64,000 nucleotides of DNA from Scatophagus argus (GCF_020382885.2 NC_058511.1:7719501-7783500), one strand, 5' to 3'. Counted from the first letter of the stretch, positions 39,601 through 52,994 are shown. Numbers and translations are program-made. The notes: generated by a model from the sequence alone, not told the origin.

Positions 39601-41839
39601 CCTCTTCAGGAACAGTCCGGACTCCTTCAGGCCCTTGGACGTTGAGGGGATACGAGGGGAGAGAGCTGAAACAAGTCTCACCTGACCATACTGTCTTTTC
39701 ACTTTAGGTTATGTGATATGTAGTTGGCACAGTGCAAGAGTACAAAAACAGTTTTGTTTTGCAGTGACTGGCTTTCTGTAAAGTCTGAGTCTCGTGGTGA
39801 GTACAGCATTTGTCAGCCTCCCCCCCCACCATAGTTCCTGCATGCCTGCAGTGAGAGTGAGGGTGGGGGGCATGGGGAAGTCTTGACTTTTTTGGGGGAG
39901 GGGTTTTATTTTGATTGTCTTTACCTATCAGGTGTAAATTTCCAGGCACTCAGTTCATTTTGGGCCTGCTCCAGTTTGTCTTTAGTCTGTTCTAGTTCAG
40001 CCTTCATTTTGAGGAAAAACAAGTTGATGGCTGGGTCCACCATGGATGACCGCAGTTGGGCTGCACTCGGCTGCTGGACTTGCTTGAGGTACTGGATCTG
40101 GGTCTGCGGGATAAAGCACAGGTGTTAGTGACTAGTAAAGTGTAATATATTTCTACTAAAATAAACCTTTGACTGTTATGAGTACCAGTTGGATTAGCTT
40201 GCCCAGTCTCCAGTTGATTAAGTAACCCCCCCCCCGAAAATTAAATGAACTAAAAATAGTCTAGTTCTAAAATTCGACAACATCATTAAGACATTCAGAT
40301 GACTTTTCAATCATGAGTATTAGTAGAACAAACCGCAGTTATTCAAGACAAGGACTCAAGCAGTTTCTGCATGTTGACTTTTCAAATAGTCCAATCATGT
40401 ATCTTTGAACAAATCTTACATTTAAATTACTGCAAAATAAAGATATATGCATTGCTGCATGATTAATCTTAAATATTAAGACTGATCCAATATAAAAGCT
40501 ATTGTTAAATTATATGTTGCTTTCCAGGACACACCAAGCAAAGAAATTTCACCCAAAGGAAGATAAAACAAGTTCAAAATGTACAAAAACTCACCTGCTG
40601 GAAGTCACAAATTTCAAAGTTCCACAGAACATAAGTTATAAGAATAAATTTACATGAGAAGCACAAGGTGCAATTAAAATGCCTTGAAAGGCAACAGCCA
40701 GCTAAAAATTAGGCCATATCAAGTGGAAATGGTCTCCAAGTGTTGTGTTTACCCCAGCTGCCCTGTATGAAAGGCATGTGCTGACATAAAGCCACTGGGT
40801 AATCTGCTGAGCTGTCAATGTGATAAGGGCAAAGGATACCCTCCGCCACACCATTTACCTTGACCATACACTCCATGACAATACAGGATTCCAGTTTAAA
40901 ATAAATGCTTACTTGTTTAAGATGACTCAGTAAGAACATTAATTGTACAAATTTAACTGATCAGTTCATATAAAAATAATACAGTAACTAATCAATAATG
41001 AACTTAATGATTCATTATTATAGTTGGAATAGCTGGATTCTTGATAGAGATAAGCAGTTATGACACAGTGTAGTTCATTATTACTCAGAAGACTGCTTGA
41101 ATTTAAGGAAGGCATCGAATGCTCTCGCTCTGAGACAAACATTAACCAAACCAAATTAACCCAAGTAGAGTAATAGATACATACTGTGCACTCTTGCATT
41201 TCCTGCTCCTTGGTGGCAAGCCGCATGACCAAGATATTCTCCCTGCGTGCAGATTCCTGCTGCTGCTGCTTGAGTTTTTCCTCAGACTCCTTCAGTCCTG
41301 TCACATCATTGGCTAAGACGGCAAAGAGCGGAGGGAAACAAAGTGCATCAGAAAAGATGTCCCTTTCACAGGCAGCCAAATATAGTGAGCAATATGTAAT
41401 GTTACTAATTATTGCTGTTGGTGCTGCTAGCAATTCACATTTATGCAGTAATTCATTACATTTTAAAAGACAGCAGATGTACTTACAACATAGATCTGCA
41501 TATTTAGCCTCCAGGACCTGGACATATGCTTCATATTGTTTCCACCTGAGAGGAGCAGAACAAATGTGTAAACATTAACAGCTCAATCTAAATAGATCAA
41601 ATTAATTCATTCAGTATGATTAATCTCTAATTCTACAGCTGTTATCTACCTTGTGCACAGCTCCTCTCTGGTCAGGGTCTTCACGTCAGATTCACTGAGG
41701 CGAACCTGTACAGAAGAAAACCAAGGGCTCGTTAGATAATGAAGGCCATCAATTCATTAAGCTCATTGTTACACATGAAGGGGCTCGTGACACATAATAA
41801 GACACTCACCTTCTTGGGTAGAGGCTCCTCGTTGGTCAT
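36643..41839 (-). CDS. wtap: WTAP, regulatory subunit of the m6A mRNA methyltransferase complex
   Basis: Coding exons in transcript order (minus): 41839-41810, 41705-41650, 41545-41487, 41312-41185, 40103-39925, 37566-37412, 37301-36643. The frame is 1266 nt, 421 residues (human 396). WTAP holds METTL3-METTL14 in nuclear speckles and is needed for mRNA m6A and splicing control. The N-terminus MTNEEPLPKKVRLSES carries the short basic nuclear signal. A long Gln/Glu/Lys-rich coiled coil spans about residues 50-250 (EKLKQQQQESARRENILVMR; LMAKCRMLIQENQELGRQLS; LNDFIIQLDEEVEGMQSTIL). The Ser/Thr-rich tail keeps QLSAGYESVDSPTGSE and ends DSVVL. The extra length is all in this tail. An 8-nt 5' UTR segment precedes the ATG after an acceptor at 41848, so there is a separate non-coding first exon. 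Retention of intron 5 would give a 151-residue form. Confidence 0.97.
39905..39910 (-). terminator. wtap: Candidate intronic poly(A) signal in wtap intron 5
   Basis: AATAAA on the minus strand begins 14 bases into the intron after exon 5, right behind the in-frame TAA created by reading through the donor at 39924. It could end a short wtap mRNA. Downstream sequence is A/C-rich and then G-rich, not the classic GU-rich type, so use of this site is uncertain. Confidence 0.35.
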
Positions 41840-43617
41840 TGTGAACTCTAGAAGTAAATATGAAAGAAAACCATCATTAACCACACCTTAATATCGTGCG
41901 ATTAAGCGACCGCACCAAATTTAGCTGTAGCGCGCTGATTGCCCACAAGCCGTAGAACATGTATGACAACTTTACTAAACAGCTACCGATATTGTGGTTG
42001 TCGACTATCATGATAAACTAACTGTGTGAACCGAGTGACTTAAGAAGCTGGCCGACCAAATAAAAGTTATATTACCAGTTAATGAGAGCAATGGAGCCTA
42101 ACGTTCGCTGGAGTGGCATGCAGCAACGACTGATAGCAAGGAATAGAAAGAAGCTAACCAAGGTTAACTCTCCTGTGCTAATAACATTTAGCATCCGCTG
42201 CCAAAATTAATAAAGGCTACGAAAGTACAGTGATGAGCTACAGTATTTTCTTTATGTTCTATCGGTCAGTGTGCAATTCTTGGCTCTGTTTTCAGCTCCT
42301 TGTTATCACAAAATGGCGGTGAAGGAAATGACTCCCTCCCTTGCGCTCCTTTTCCCGAAGCTAGCGGGCACTTGGCTGCAGGTCTAAGGCCTTCAACCGT
42401 CAAAAACACTTACCAGACCCGTTTCTTTCGATGTTTCTGGAACCTCTCGGCTTCACCGGTGGCTTTAAATGCGCAAAATTACAACTACGTTGAATATTTG
42501 CTGTGAATTTAAATGTAGGCTAGTTGACTCGCTTCAGCGTAATCACCGTCATCTTCGTCACTGAAAGCAGAGCAGAATGGCTCTGGCCGTGTTGCTGCAC
42601 TCGTTCTGCTGCAGAGTACGGTCAGAGATGAGAGAGAGAGACAAAACAGACTTCTCACTCCATCGCAACTTCCGGATCCTAAAATGTGGCTGAGGCGCAC
42701 ACGATATTGGGAAAAACGTTCGAAGAACAGCATGCTTAATTGTAAATAGTTTATTTCGAAGAATGATAATGAGAAATGATCATTGCCAAAAAGTACCTGG
42801 TTCCCGTTTCTCAAAGTAAATATTTGCAGGTTTCTTTAGTATCTTATCATAATAACTGGACATTTTTGGTTGGACGAAACAACCTATTTGCATACATCAC
42901 TTTGGACTCTGGAAAAGTTTCTTAAATATTTTGAGCTATGTTTATGATATTATTTAAATCAAGTAATTAAGAAAATTAGCAATTTTATATAGTTCGAGTT
43001 GTTTTTAACTCCTAGGTGGTTCATTTTTGTTAATATAGGCTATAGACGATCTCTGGCATTGCCTCATATGCGGTAGAGGAGACGTTCACGTGATTCTTAA
43101 CTTCGATTTTAGTTTGAAAATCATGCTAATTTGTGTAGCCTACTTGTACAAATTATTTACAGTTGTTATGGGAGTATTTACATTTTATGATGTGTGCTTT
43201 ATTTACCCTAACAGCGTATGTGTCAGTATGGTAATATTATGTAATTATTACAAAATAAGCAACGACACTTCAGTTGCGATCCTATGGATATCCCATAGAC
43301 ATATGTATGCTTTCATATCTATACTAACCAAACGGTTGTGTTGAACACTATTAAAGCGGGAGGGTTTAAATTCATACTCTAATATATCTAAATGTACTCC
43401 AGTATAGCGCGTTTTCATCACTGATATGAATATATATTATTTATTATTATCTATGAAAAGAGTAGTAGCTGCACTTGTCGCAATTTGAGATCTAACAAAT
43501 TATTTTACACTTTCGCCAGTACCTCCCCACTCCCACCCATGACGATAATGGTACGTTCCTCGCTCTGTCAAGTTGAAATTGCACATTTCAAGGGCAGTTA
43601 CCAGTGTGTCTGCTCTG
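41840..43617. other. Divergent wtap/sod2 promoter region
   Basis: This 1.8 kb separates the wtap and sod2 ATGs. A strong minus-strand donor (CTG|GTAAGTG) at 42413 probably ends the wtap non-coding first exon, placing its start somewhere above 42414. The rest is AT-rich with no TATA box near either start and no credible gene. Confidence 0.55.
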
Positions 43618-43625
43618 TGACGTCT
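43618..43625. promoter_or_regulatory. sod2: CRE-like site upstream of sod2
   Basis: TGACGTCT, seven of eight bases of the palindromic cAMP response element, lies 18 bases before the sod2 ATG. CREB/ATF binding is inferred only. Confidence 0.35.
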
Positions 43626-43642
43626 ACATTAAGAGCACCACC

Positions 43643-45852
43643 ATGAACATGCTTTGCAGAGTTGGTCAAATACGCAGGTAAAACTGCTGTCAGCCTACCG
43701 TTTAGTGCAATTACTCAAGAAATTAGGATAGCGGTAATTGCTCATGAATTTGAGACAGTTGCTTATTCAGAGCTAACTGTTAGCTAGCCAGAATGCTATC
43801 AGAGAATGAATGCTATGTAATGTAGCAGTTCAGAAAGATTAGCTTGTGGTGCACCAAATAAATAGTTGTATTATTTTAAAGTCCTGCACTCATACCCTTC
43901 TTTGTGAATTGTTAACTTCAAATGTTTAATCTTCGGACACACTTGTTCATTTCTAGCTAACTCGGTGCCACCAGCTCATTCAGCTAATAGACTAGTTCAC
44001 CACGTAACTACGTAATTAATCCACAACCAACGCCAGAAGTTTAGGTAACTTCAAGCCAGTTGTTCAAAACCTGTCAAACTGTTGTAAGTCCAGTGGATAT
44101 CCTGGACTAACTCAGTCTAATTTAATACATACAGATTGCTTCAGTTATATTTGTCTTTCATTTGGAAGCCAAAAATTCTCCTTGGTCATGGTCAGACACA
44201 TGGCTGTTTTCCTCTGCTTTGTTTCAGGTGTGCAGCCAGCCTGAGCCAAACTATAAACCAGGTAGCTGCATCAAGGCACAAGCATACACTTCCTGATCTG
44301 ACCTATGATTATGGTGCCCTGGAGCCCCATATCAGTGCGGAGATCATGCAGCTGCACCACAGCAAGCATCACGCCACATATGTCAACAACCTGAACATCA
44401 CAGAGGAGAAATATCAGGAGGCACTAGCGAAGGGTAAGACACAAGCTCTTATGAGCTCAGCATGAATTTCTCCTGTATAGAGGACACAGGATACAGTTTC
44501 TTTTAAAGATTGGTGTCAGAAAAAAACATTCTTTTTGTTCCTAAACATCACTGAAATGCACCCATGTGTTTCACATATCAACAGCCCCATGTTTTGACGG
44601 ACCCAGTATCTTTGTATTCAACTGCATATATTTGACTTGTATTTTAGGAGATGTGACAGCACAGGTTGCACTCCAGCCTGCTTTGAAGTTTAATGGAGGA
44701 GGCCACATTAACCACACCATCTTCTGGACAAACCTCTCTCCAAATGGTGGAGGTGAGCCACAAGGTAAGGCACCAAAACTTTGATTACAGCTTGTGTTCT
44801 TATTTTTCCTACATTGCTTTGTTTTGCATTTAACTCAAGCCTACATTAAGCAACACATTAATCTGTAATGTGAAAGGAAGTTACCAGTGGGCCAATAGTC
44901 AATTCTGCAGCTCTCTGCAGCTTTTAGTATATTGTTTTTTGGGTTATTATACTATATTTTTGAGTCTAATCACACTCTTCAGCCACCATTAGAAAACACA
45001 GCCAGCTATTCCCAGAGCTAAAACGGGATTTGATATTGGACTTCTGTTCATCAGGTGGGCAGAAACATGAATCCGGTATTGGGAGTCAGTGCCTGAAGAG
45101 CTCACACTATACACTGATACACTGAAGCTGTTTTCTTTGATGTTTCTGCCACCTAGTGGTCAAAGATGCTACCTCTACTAAACAGTCTATATGTTATACA
45201 ATATATGGCTTGCCTAAAGATATATTTTACCCTTTTTGCTATTTATTACTGAAAAAAGGAATTTGGAGAAGGAGTTATTTTCAGTGAGTATGAGACTGAC
45301 AGGGCAGCCCACTTCCAGGAAATGTACAAAATCTAAACTGTGTAATTAGGAAAATTAAGTTTACTGAAAATACTTTCTGATTTTAGTTACTACCTTCTAG
45401 TCCTGAAGTAGCACCTGTCTGTGTCACTTCATATAGGGGAGCTGATGGAGGCCATTAAGCGGGACTTTGGCTCCTTCCAGAAGATGAAGGAGAAGATCTC
45501 TGCTGCTTCCGTGGCAGTGCAAGGCTCGGGCTGGGGTTGGCTGGGCTACGACAAGGAGAGTGGGAGACTTCGTATCGCTGCTTGTGCCAACCAGGATCCC
45601 CTGCAGGGAACTACAGGTGAGTTGTGAACAACTTTGCAGTAGAGATTACTTGTATTTCCGACAGCAAGATATTTATATTTTCCCCTCATACTGTCCTTTG
45701 TCACAGGTCTCATCCCCCTCCTTGGTATCGATGTATGGGAGCATGCCTACTACCTTCAGTACAAAAATGTGCGGCCAGACTATGTTAAGGCTATCTGGAA
45801 TGTTATCAACTGGGAGAATGTGAGCGAGCGTCTCCAGATCGCCAGAAAGTAG
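43643..45852 (+). CDS. sod2: SOD2, mitochondrial manganese superoxide dismutase
   Basis: Coding exons: 43643-43677, 44228-44433, 44648-44764, 45437-45616, 45707-45852. The frame is 684 nt, 227 residues (human 222). The enzyme converts superoxide to hydrogen peroxide and oxygen in the mitochondrial matrix as a Mn-bound tetramer. The first ~29 residues ([17 protein letters not shown] and on) are basic with Ser/Ala and no acidic residue, as expected of a matrix-targeting peptide. The mature part starts [18 protein letters not shown]. Metal ligands align without gaps as H55 (IMQLHH), H103 (HINHTIFW), D188 and H192 (DVWEHAYY). GHINHT with [14 protein letters not shown] and [19 protein letters not shown] are family hallmarks of the Mn type. 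It is head to head with wtap, as in human. Confidence 0.98.
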
Positions 45853-46303
45853 AATCTAGTCCTCAGTTGTCCTCCATAACCCCTTTCACCATGACCTGGA
45901 CCTGGATCAAATAGTAGATGCATATAATGTTCAGGTTTTCTGTGTTTGAAATTTTTAGATGATTACCCACATCAAAGTTGATTATCTAAAAATACTCACT
46001 ATATTGGTGCAGATTACATTGTCTGTATGGCAGAAATACCATCCTACACTCACACAGGTTGAGGCTAAATTAAAATTATATGCAAGTGCTTTTTTATCTC
46101 GGGTCTAGTCCCAACTCTCGACTTTTCCAGCACACAAATTGACTTCCTTTCTCATCAAGGTTGGCTTTTGATAATCACACCCAAATACTGACTGCCATAC
46201 ATATAACAAGATAACCAGAGCATATTCAGTGAGCTTTGACTTTGTCCTAACAATTCATACCAAAGCCAGAATGTGTTAGTGCAGTCTATGTTTGATGTAT
46301 TAT

Positions 46304-46309
46304 AATAAA
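46304..46309 (+). terminator. sod2: sod2 poly(A) signal
   Basis: AATAAA about 450 bases after the sod2 stop, followed by a T/G-rich stretch near 46340 (gatggttggtgcgtcatttttttgtgtgtg). A second hexamer at 46507-46512 could serve longer transcripts. Confidence 0.75.
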
Positions 46310-48814
46310 ATTATAGCATTTCAATTGTAAAAGCCTGATGGTTGGTGCGTCATTTTTTTGTGTGTGCTGTGATAGAGATCCCCTAAGATGCTTTTTAATA
46401 TTGTTTGGAGAGTTATTCATGTCAGAAGGCTTACATAGGATATGAAAACATGGCGATTGTAGTCAGAGTGGTGAAAAACAGAGGCCACAGTTGAGACTTT
46501 TCTCTAAATAAAGATCACTGTTGCTGGGTGTTTAGCACAGGTGATGGAATTTCTAAATAAACAAAAAAGAATTCTGTAGGCATGTTCAAGTAAAGCAAAG
46601 CACACATTTTTTGTACCATATATGGTGAGGCATGTAGGATACTTAGAATTAGAGTAAAAGAAAGTCAGCTTCAAAGAGCTCTCTCCCTGACTGTAATTCT
46701 CAGCTTTCATCTTATATTGTGCTGCATGATGGCTATCAACATTTGTTTTTCTGCAGCTCAAGGTTTTCTTTTCTAAAGCACAGCCAAGTTGGCTTTTGTC
46801 CAATCAAAAGATTTAGTTGGGGGAGAGTGCTTGCTGAGAAACCACAGCCTTGCTGATAAAGTCAACAAGATGTGCAAACACTTGTGATTGGAGGACATTG
46901 TATACCCTACAGCTGTATGCCCAATACTGAAAACTAGACGGCTTAAACCTCGTGAATGTGTCTGAGCTGAAAAATCTTACTTTAGATAGCTATTGGTCAA
47001 ACAGTGTATAAGATTCTATACTGCACAAACTCTTCTGCTTCCTCACAGTATTACCAAAAGAGGGCAGCGTTTCCCAAGGTTTCTTGCTATAGATGTCTTC
47101 GTTTCTTTGAGATGAATGCATTGTGGATGTATGGAAGTCCTATATTCATCTATAACATGGCTCAGAGATATTCTCAAAAAGACAGTTAATAAATCTCTTC
47201 TTCCATAACATACTGTGGATTTTAAAGGGCTTTAAACATACATTGTGTAAGAGACTTGTGAGTTTATGTCAAAAAAGGATGTTTCCTTCAAAATATTATC
47301 AAAGACAAGCTTACTTGAACTGTATAAATGGCTTCCAGCTGGCTAATCTCGTGTCATCCAAGTGACTCCACTCTTCCTGTTAGTGATTAGGACTTACCAT
47401 TTTGCCAGTGGGAATATCACATTCCAGAGATCTTTCCCTTTTCCTGGAGGTGGTGTCATGATGTAGAGGTGAACTGGTTTTCAGTGGACACACTGAGTTC
47501 AAGCACATGGTGACCAGACTTCGATCGTGAGACTTTTGGGTTCCATTAAATTATGTATCATTTTGGTCGAGAGCCAGCGGAATGAAGTTACTGAATGAAG
47601 CAATAAAAATGAAAACATGTCATTTAAACTCTTGATTTAAACACTTTGCAAATACACAAGTGAATTATTACATATTGGAATTGTTTGGCTCTATTGTTAC
47701 AAGGACAGTCATTGTAAAATCCAACCTACAGGCCTTCTGGGACTTATACATATCAAGATACTACTGATGTGGCAGAAACCAGCTTCAACAGAAAGCCTGT
47801 GGGAACAGACAAACTAATGACAATTGACTTCACACCGCTTTTGGATCAAGCGACAAAGAACTGCTTCAATTTATCAGAGCCATAAATACGAGCACACAAA
47901 TTTGAGAAGTTTCATTGTGAAGTTTCTGCCAGCGTTTCAAAACAGAAGGCTTCTCGTTTATAAGATGATGGCTTGCTTAAATGTGGCCTACTTTTGCTCC
48001 ATAAAAGTTTCTCTGTGCCAAAAATTATTTCTCTCTTCCACAACTCATAAAAAATATGGAATTCAGTCAGGATAGAGTTTCTTTAACCTCTGGAATTAAA
48101 GAGAGGAAACTATTGAGGAAATGTCTCAGTAACAGAGTTTAAACTCCTCTGAAATCTTCCTCCCTTTTCCCCTTTCTTCCATCGGTTGTGTTTTCTCCTA
48201 AAAACTGCCACTAAAAGTGACTCTTTTCATGCAAAAAGCTGAGAGTGAAACATACCAATATGAAAAACTTTGTCACTTATCTCATTTTCAGGCTGCACCA
48301 GGAACTTAAAAATGTCCATCTAATAGACATAAGTTGATGATGTTTTAACACATGGTGATAATTGTTTGGAGGAACCTAAAATTGCAATAAAGAAGACAGT
48401 TTTGTATTGCTTTCTTCAAACACACACAAATCCAAGCTCCACTGCCTGTGCCTACAGACAAGCATAGTATGAGACTTGCTCATGGCTTTGTTCCACACTC
48501 TTATTTTCATTGTCAGGGCATAAGTGATTCCATAGTTCATGACCATCACATACTGTATTCTTTACTCATTCAAATTATGGCTGGCAGTACCACACACAGA
48601 GGTTTTTATTTCTCTTGCATAACACTGTTCATGCTGAACCGCATTTCAAAGATAAATGTTGGGTGGCCAAGACAGGGAAAACCATCAAAAATAATATCAT
48701 ATTACTTATTCAGACTTGTTACCATTTTCATGGGCTTTTGTTGGGGTTTTGAACACCAGAAACCATGAAAGTACTGACACAGACTATAGATGAATAGACG
48801 GTTGGGTGGACGCA

Positions 48815-49440
48815 TTCAACAGTTGATTACCAGCCAGGGGAATTTGCACCCCAGGGGGTACAGGGATTGAAGGAAATAGTCAAAAAGCAGTTAAGAAATT
48901 GTTGAAATAGTGAAAAGGCTAAAAGTCATGCATAAACAGTCAGTTAGCTCAAAGTAGGCTAACATAAATGGTTACTATCTAAAAGAAATAGATAAATTGC
49001 CAATTAGGTAAAAGTAACAGATAAACAGTATAAATATTTAAGTTAAATGTAGAATAACATAAAGTAGTAAATGATTCAACTAGTAATCTTAAAAAATGGA
49101 AACAGATAAAATGAGGCTAATGGGCCAGTTTACATATTAGCTACAACATAAATAAATAAAAATAGTGGATAAATAGTCTGAACTGATAGCGTAAATAATG
49201 GACAAATAACTGAACTAGTTTAAAGTATTTCTACAAATGTTACAAAGCTCATATGATTGATGATTTAACTGACTAGCTTCTGCCACTTAACAACTTAAGT
49301 ATTAAATTCAATTTATTAAAAAGTTGTTCTAACAAATCCACTTTAATCAGCAGTTCAAATGAACACATTTGGAACGGGTGAGGTATCTGACAGCTGCACA
49401 GTATGCAAAAAGTTGAGAACCACGTGCTTTACAGCAGTCA
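48815..49440. mobile_element. Non-autonomous hAT-type DNA transposon (MITE) remnant
   Basis: The left part (ttgcaccccagggggtacag) and the right end (aaaaagttgagaaccacgtg) match the ends of a very common teleost element. Its interior consists of repeated AT-rich words such as aaatagt, gctaa and agttagct. It lacks any transposase frame. The left terminal repeat is eroded. Confidence 0.75.
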
Positions 49441-52400
49441 CACCTGCAGTGAAAAATCAGTAAACCCTACTCGTCATTCGCCTACAAGCAAATCTGATAC
49501 CCAAGCTATGCATACTTGTCACATGACTCTCTCCTGAAAGGAGGTCAACATCTTCAATCTATTCTCTGCCTCCCAAACCCAGGCAAGTTTGTCATCACAT
49601 TTCTGGGCTCCAGACTATCCTCCACCCTGTAAAGCTGTCCCACATTGTTCCCTGGCATGGACTGCTTGTGCTGTTTGCTCTACACAAGCTGTCATTGTCC
49701 CATTTGGACTGGAAAGCCATTAGAAAAAGCTAAGTGTCAACATTAAGGAGGTAAAACTTTCCAGCATTTGCTGTCCATTGTTCCTGGCAGCGAGGGTGAT
49801 GGAGTAAATTCAGGGCACCCGTTTGGGTCTAAGCCTGAGTCTGAGCCCTTTGGAGAAGGAGCTCGTTGCCAGGTGCTGAGAGCCAGGAACCAGACATTTC
49901 TGGTGGCAGGGTTTTGTGGGAAGCTTTGATGCCTCAGCTGGAGAGGGTGATTGATTCATCATGGCTGCTGAAAAGACTAGACAGATAGAAAAATGTCCAC
50001 AAGAGCTAGAATACAGTAAAGGTGTATATTTTTCATCACGTCTCCAAGACTCAATCTCTTCTGCCCCTGTTACTGTTTCATCAGAGCACAAAAATTTCTT
50101 CGCCTGGAAATCTCTCTCTAAGAGAGTCTACACTTTAAGAAAAGAAAGGAAAGGATTGTATTGGTGAGAGGGCGTGACTGTGTCCAGTTAATTCCTCTGA
50201 GTTATGTAACATTCACTTGCTTTTGGACATCTTTGAGCAGCAGAGTGTGATAAATCACTGCAGGCCTGGGGTCATTTAGGTTTATGTGGTATTGATCCAA
50301 ACTTGACAAATCCACGCAGACTTCCTTTTGTAGTAAATGTAGCACAAGGGCTAAACCTGCAGACCTAAGAGCCTTGTATCCATAAAATGAACAGTAATTG
50401 CACACATTTATACTCATAAAGCCACCACTGCATTATTTCATGGATCATTTTACAGGCCTACAAATCTGTGATGTGTTAGCTTTGAAGCTTGAAAGAGAGA
50501 AGCTCTGTAACCTCAACACCTTGTTTGAAAGTTCTTTGGAAAATGATTTCTTTCTCCTGTGTTTTCTTTTTCCATATCCATCATTTCTGCATTATTCATT
50601 TTGGCAATTGAACCTGTATTTAGATTTAGAATTCTCACTGGATTTAATCACCAGAGTGCATAAGGTTTTTTGTCAAAATGTGGCCATCTTCTCTCATCCT
50701 TTGCTGAGAATCAGCACTCAGCAGGTCCTCTTTGCCCAGGTACTCAGGATGTCAGAGGAGAAGAGACTTGAAACAAACTAAGTAGTATCATAGTGCAATG
50801 TGGTACATTTATATGCAGCAGACTGGACCTCCTCTCTGGGATGGATGGGGTTGTGCCAACTCTACAGGCAAACAAGTGGTTGTATTTACAATCATATCAG
50901 CTTCTGCTGGTGGCCTCCTACAACAAGGAACTTCACGTAGAAAAACACTCTTCCTCCCTCACTTCTAGACAGTGAAAGACAGTAGCAAGAGAGGCAACTA
51001 CTTTGAATTGAATCTGTCAAATACAGTGTATTTGAGAAAGGATTTCATCCTTTTTTCATGTACTTTATCTTTGGCTCTGTGCAGGTTGTGTTTACAGTAT
51101 ATCTGTTTCAGTGTGACTGTGTATAGGGCAATTCTTATGTGGTTTTGGCTCCAGGAGAACTGATATCACTTAAATACGCATTTCGACCCTTTAATATGTT
51201 TACGGAATCAATGGTACAAGTCCAGAATAGAGTGAAGTGAGGCATGAGGGAGAAAAGCTGCAAATCAAGAAAGATTAAAGAACGGAAGATCTTATCCAAT
51301 CACTACCGCTATCTTCAAACAGTGACTGACAAACAGATTTGACAAAGTGTAGACAAAAAACACACACTGAAGAACAGCTCATCATTGCTAAAGACGGCGG
51401 ACATGAGAAAACACTTTGAATCACAGACACAGAGTCTAACAAACTTTTTTTAAATGGGCTAAAGATTTCTTGCTATTTATTTGCTGACATGTGCACCAGT
51501 ATCAGGATTTAGCCAATAACCTTATATCAGCCAATGTATAACCTCAGAGACAAGACATTCATAGAAAATAAACCAAAAAAATTATGTTTCTGCAGCAATT
51601 AAACAACACAACAGTCCAACAGACCTGTGACTCCAGCAAATTAAAAAAATAATTTAAAAAAGCCTACGATGTTTCAGCAGCACTAAACGTGTTCAGTGGC
51701 ATCCAGATTAAAGTTGCATGTCCATGAATGCATATGAGGTTGAACAAGACATAAACTCTATTAGCAACATATGCCAACGCGCACTGTGGAAACCTGGCTG
51801 TGTTAGCAGGAGCAACAGACACTTTTTTTTTTCCAGGGGAGGTGGAATGAAAGAGAATCTTCTTATAACACGTTGGCTGGGCCTTTGACAGATGTGCATG
51901 CATTAGAGTTAGAAATATAGAACTGCGCCCTAATCACAAAGGCCGTTGTCCTTACAATGCTGGTGTGATTGTTCATGATATTAGTCAATATTTCTTCCTT
52001 CAAATGCTAAATACAGAATGTTTTCCTCACAGACACTAGTGACATTTCTTTAATATAGTCATAACTTCATTCCTGAAAAAACACGCCCCCACCAATGCAG
52101 CTCTGCACATTGTTTTAACACAGGGCTGGATATCTGCTAAGGATCTCAGCATGCTGAAGTCTGAAACCCTTTTAAAGATCAAACAGGAAGTCAATATTGA
52201 TATCTGATGTCCTGGATGACAAAGAATCTTTATAGAAAACTTAAAATATCATTATCTGATGAGTAGTGGGATTCAGTAATATCACAGTTAGCTATTTTAA
52301 TCTGAGAACTGCTCTCAGCTGTCTTCTTGTGTCACACATAATGTGATCATGCTGGACAAAAGAGATGGCCGTCTGTATTTTTGCATGAATCCCACAGAAT

Positions 52401-52963
52401 CCATTCATCATTCTGGTCTGTTATATTTCATTGTCTGTCTAAACACATCTCCACATGGAAAACTAGGAGCAGAAACCAGCATGGAAAAAATGACTGGGTC
52501 ACAACAGAAGGTATTTTGAAAAGAGAAGAGGGGGGAAAACCCACTTTAGGTCAAAAGCTACTTCAAATGTCACAGTGGTACATCTTTCACATCCTGTCTC
52601 CATTGTTTAAGAAAAGAATAGAAATACGTTTCCCAAAAGGCATCTACAGGAGATTTCAGTCTAAGGGCTGACTTTTGGATGCTTTTTTACTAATTTCCTC
52701 TTCTTGTTGTGTTTCACCTGCCACAGGCCCTCACAAATCTGAATCTAGTTTGTAATGGTGACTACATAACAGAGCAAAGAGTCCAACATTTGTTGAGAAG
52801 TCCAGACTGGAGCTCTGTAACAAGAACAAGCCTGGGACTGTCCAATGTGGCTTGAAATGTTGGTTGCTCGTGTGGAAGCAAGAGGAAAAGGCAGATGAGG
52901 CCAGAGAGGATGTGGTGGGAGATGAGATCTGGATAAAACTGTGTGACAAGTAGATGCAGGCCT

Positions 52964-52993
<30 letters not shown>
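52964..52993. repeat. Poly(G) homopolymer, 30 bases
   Basis: Thirty consecutive G in an otherwise ordinary AT-rich region. Homopolymers of this length are copy-number unstable and their called length is often unreliable. Confidence 0.9.

Positions 52994-52994
<1 letters not shown>

Noticed and set aside
42509..42814. 101-codon minus-strand frame near the wtap promoter
   Set aside because: It lies upstream of or within the wtap non-coding first exon, shows no family features and no splice-in to wtap exons.
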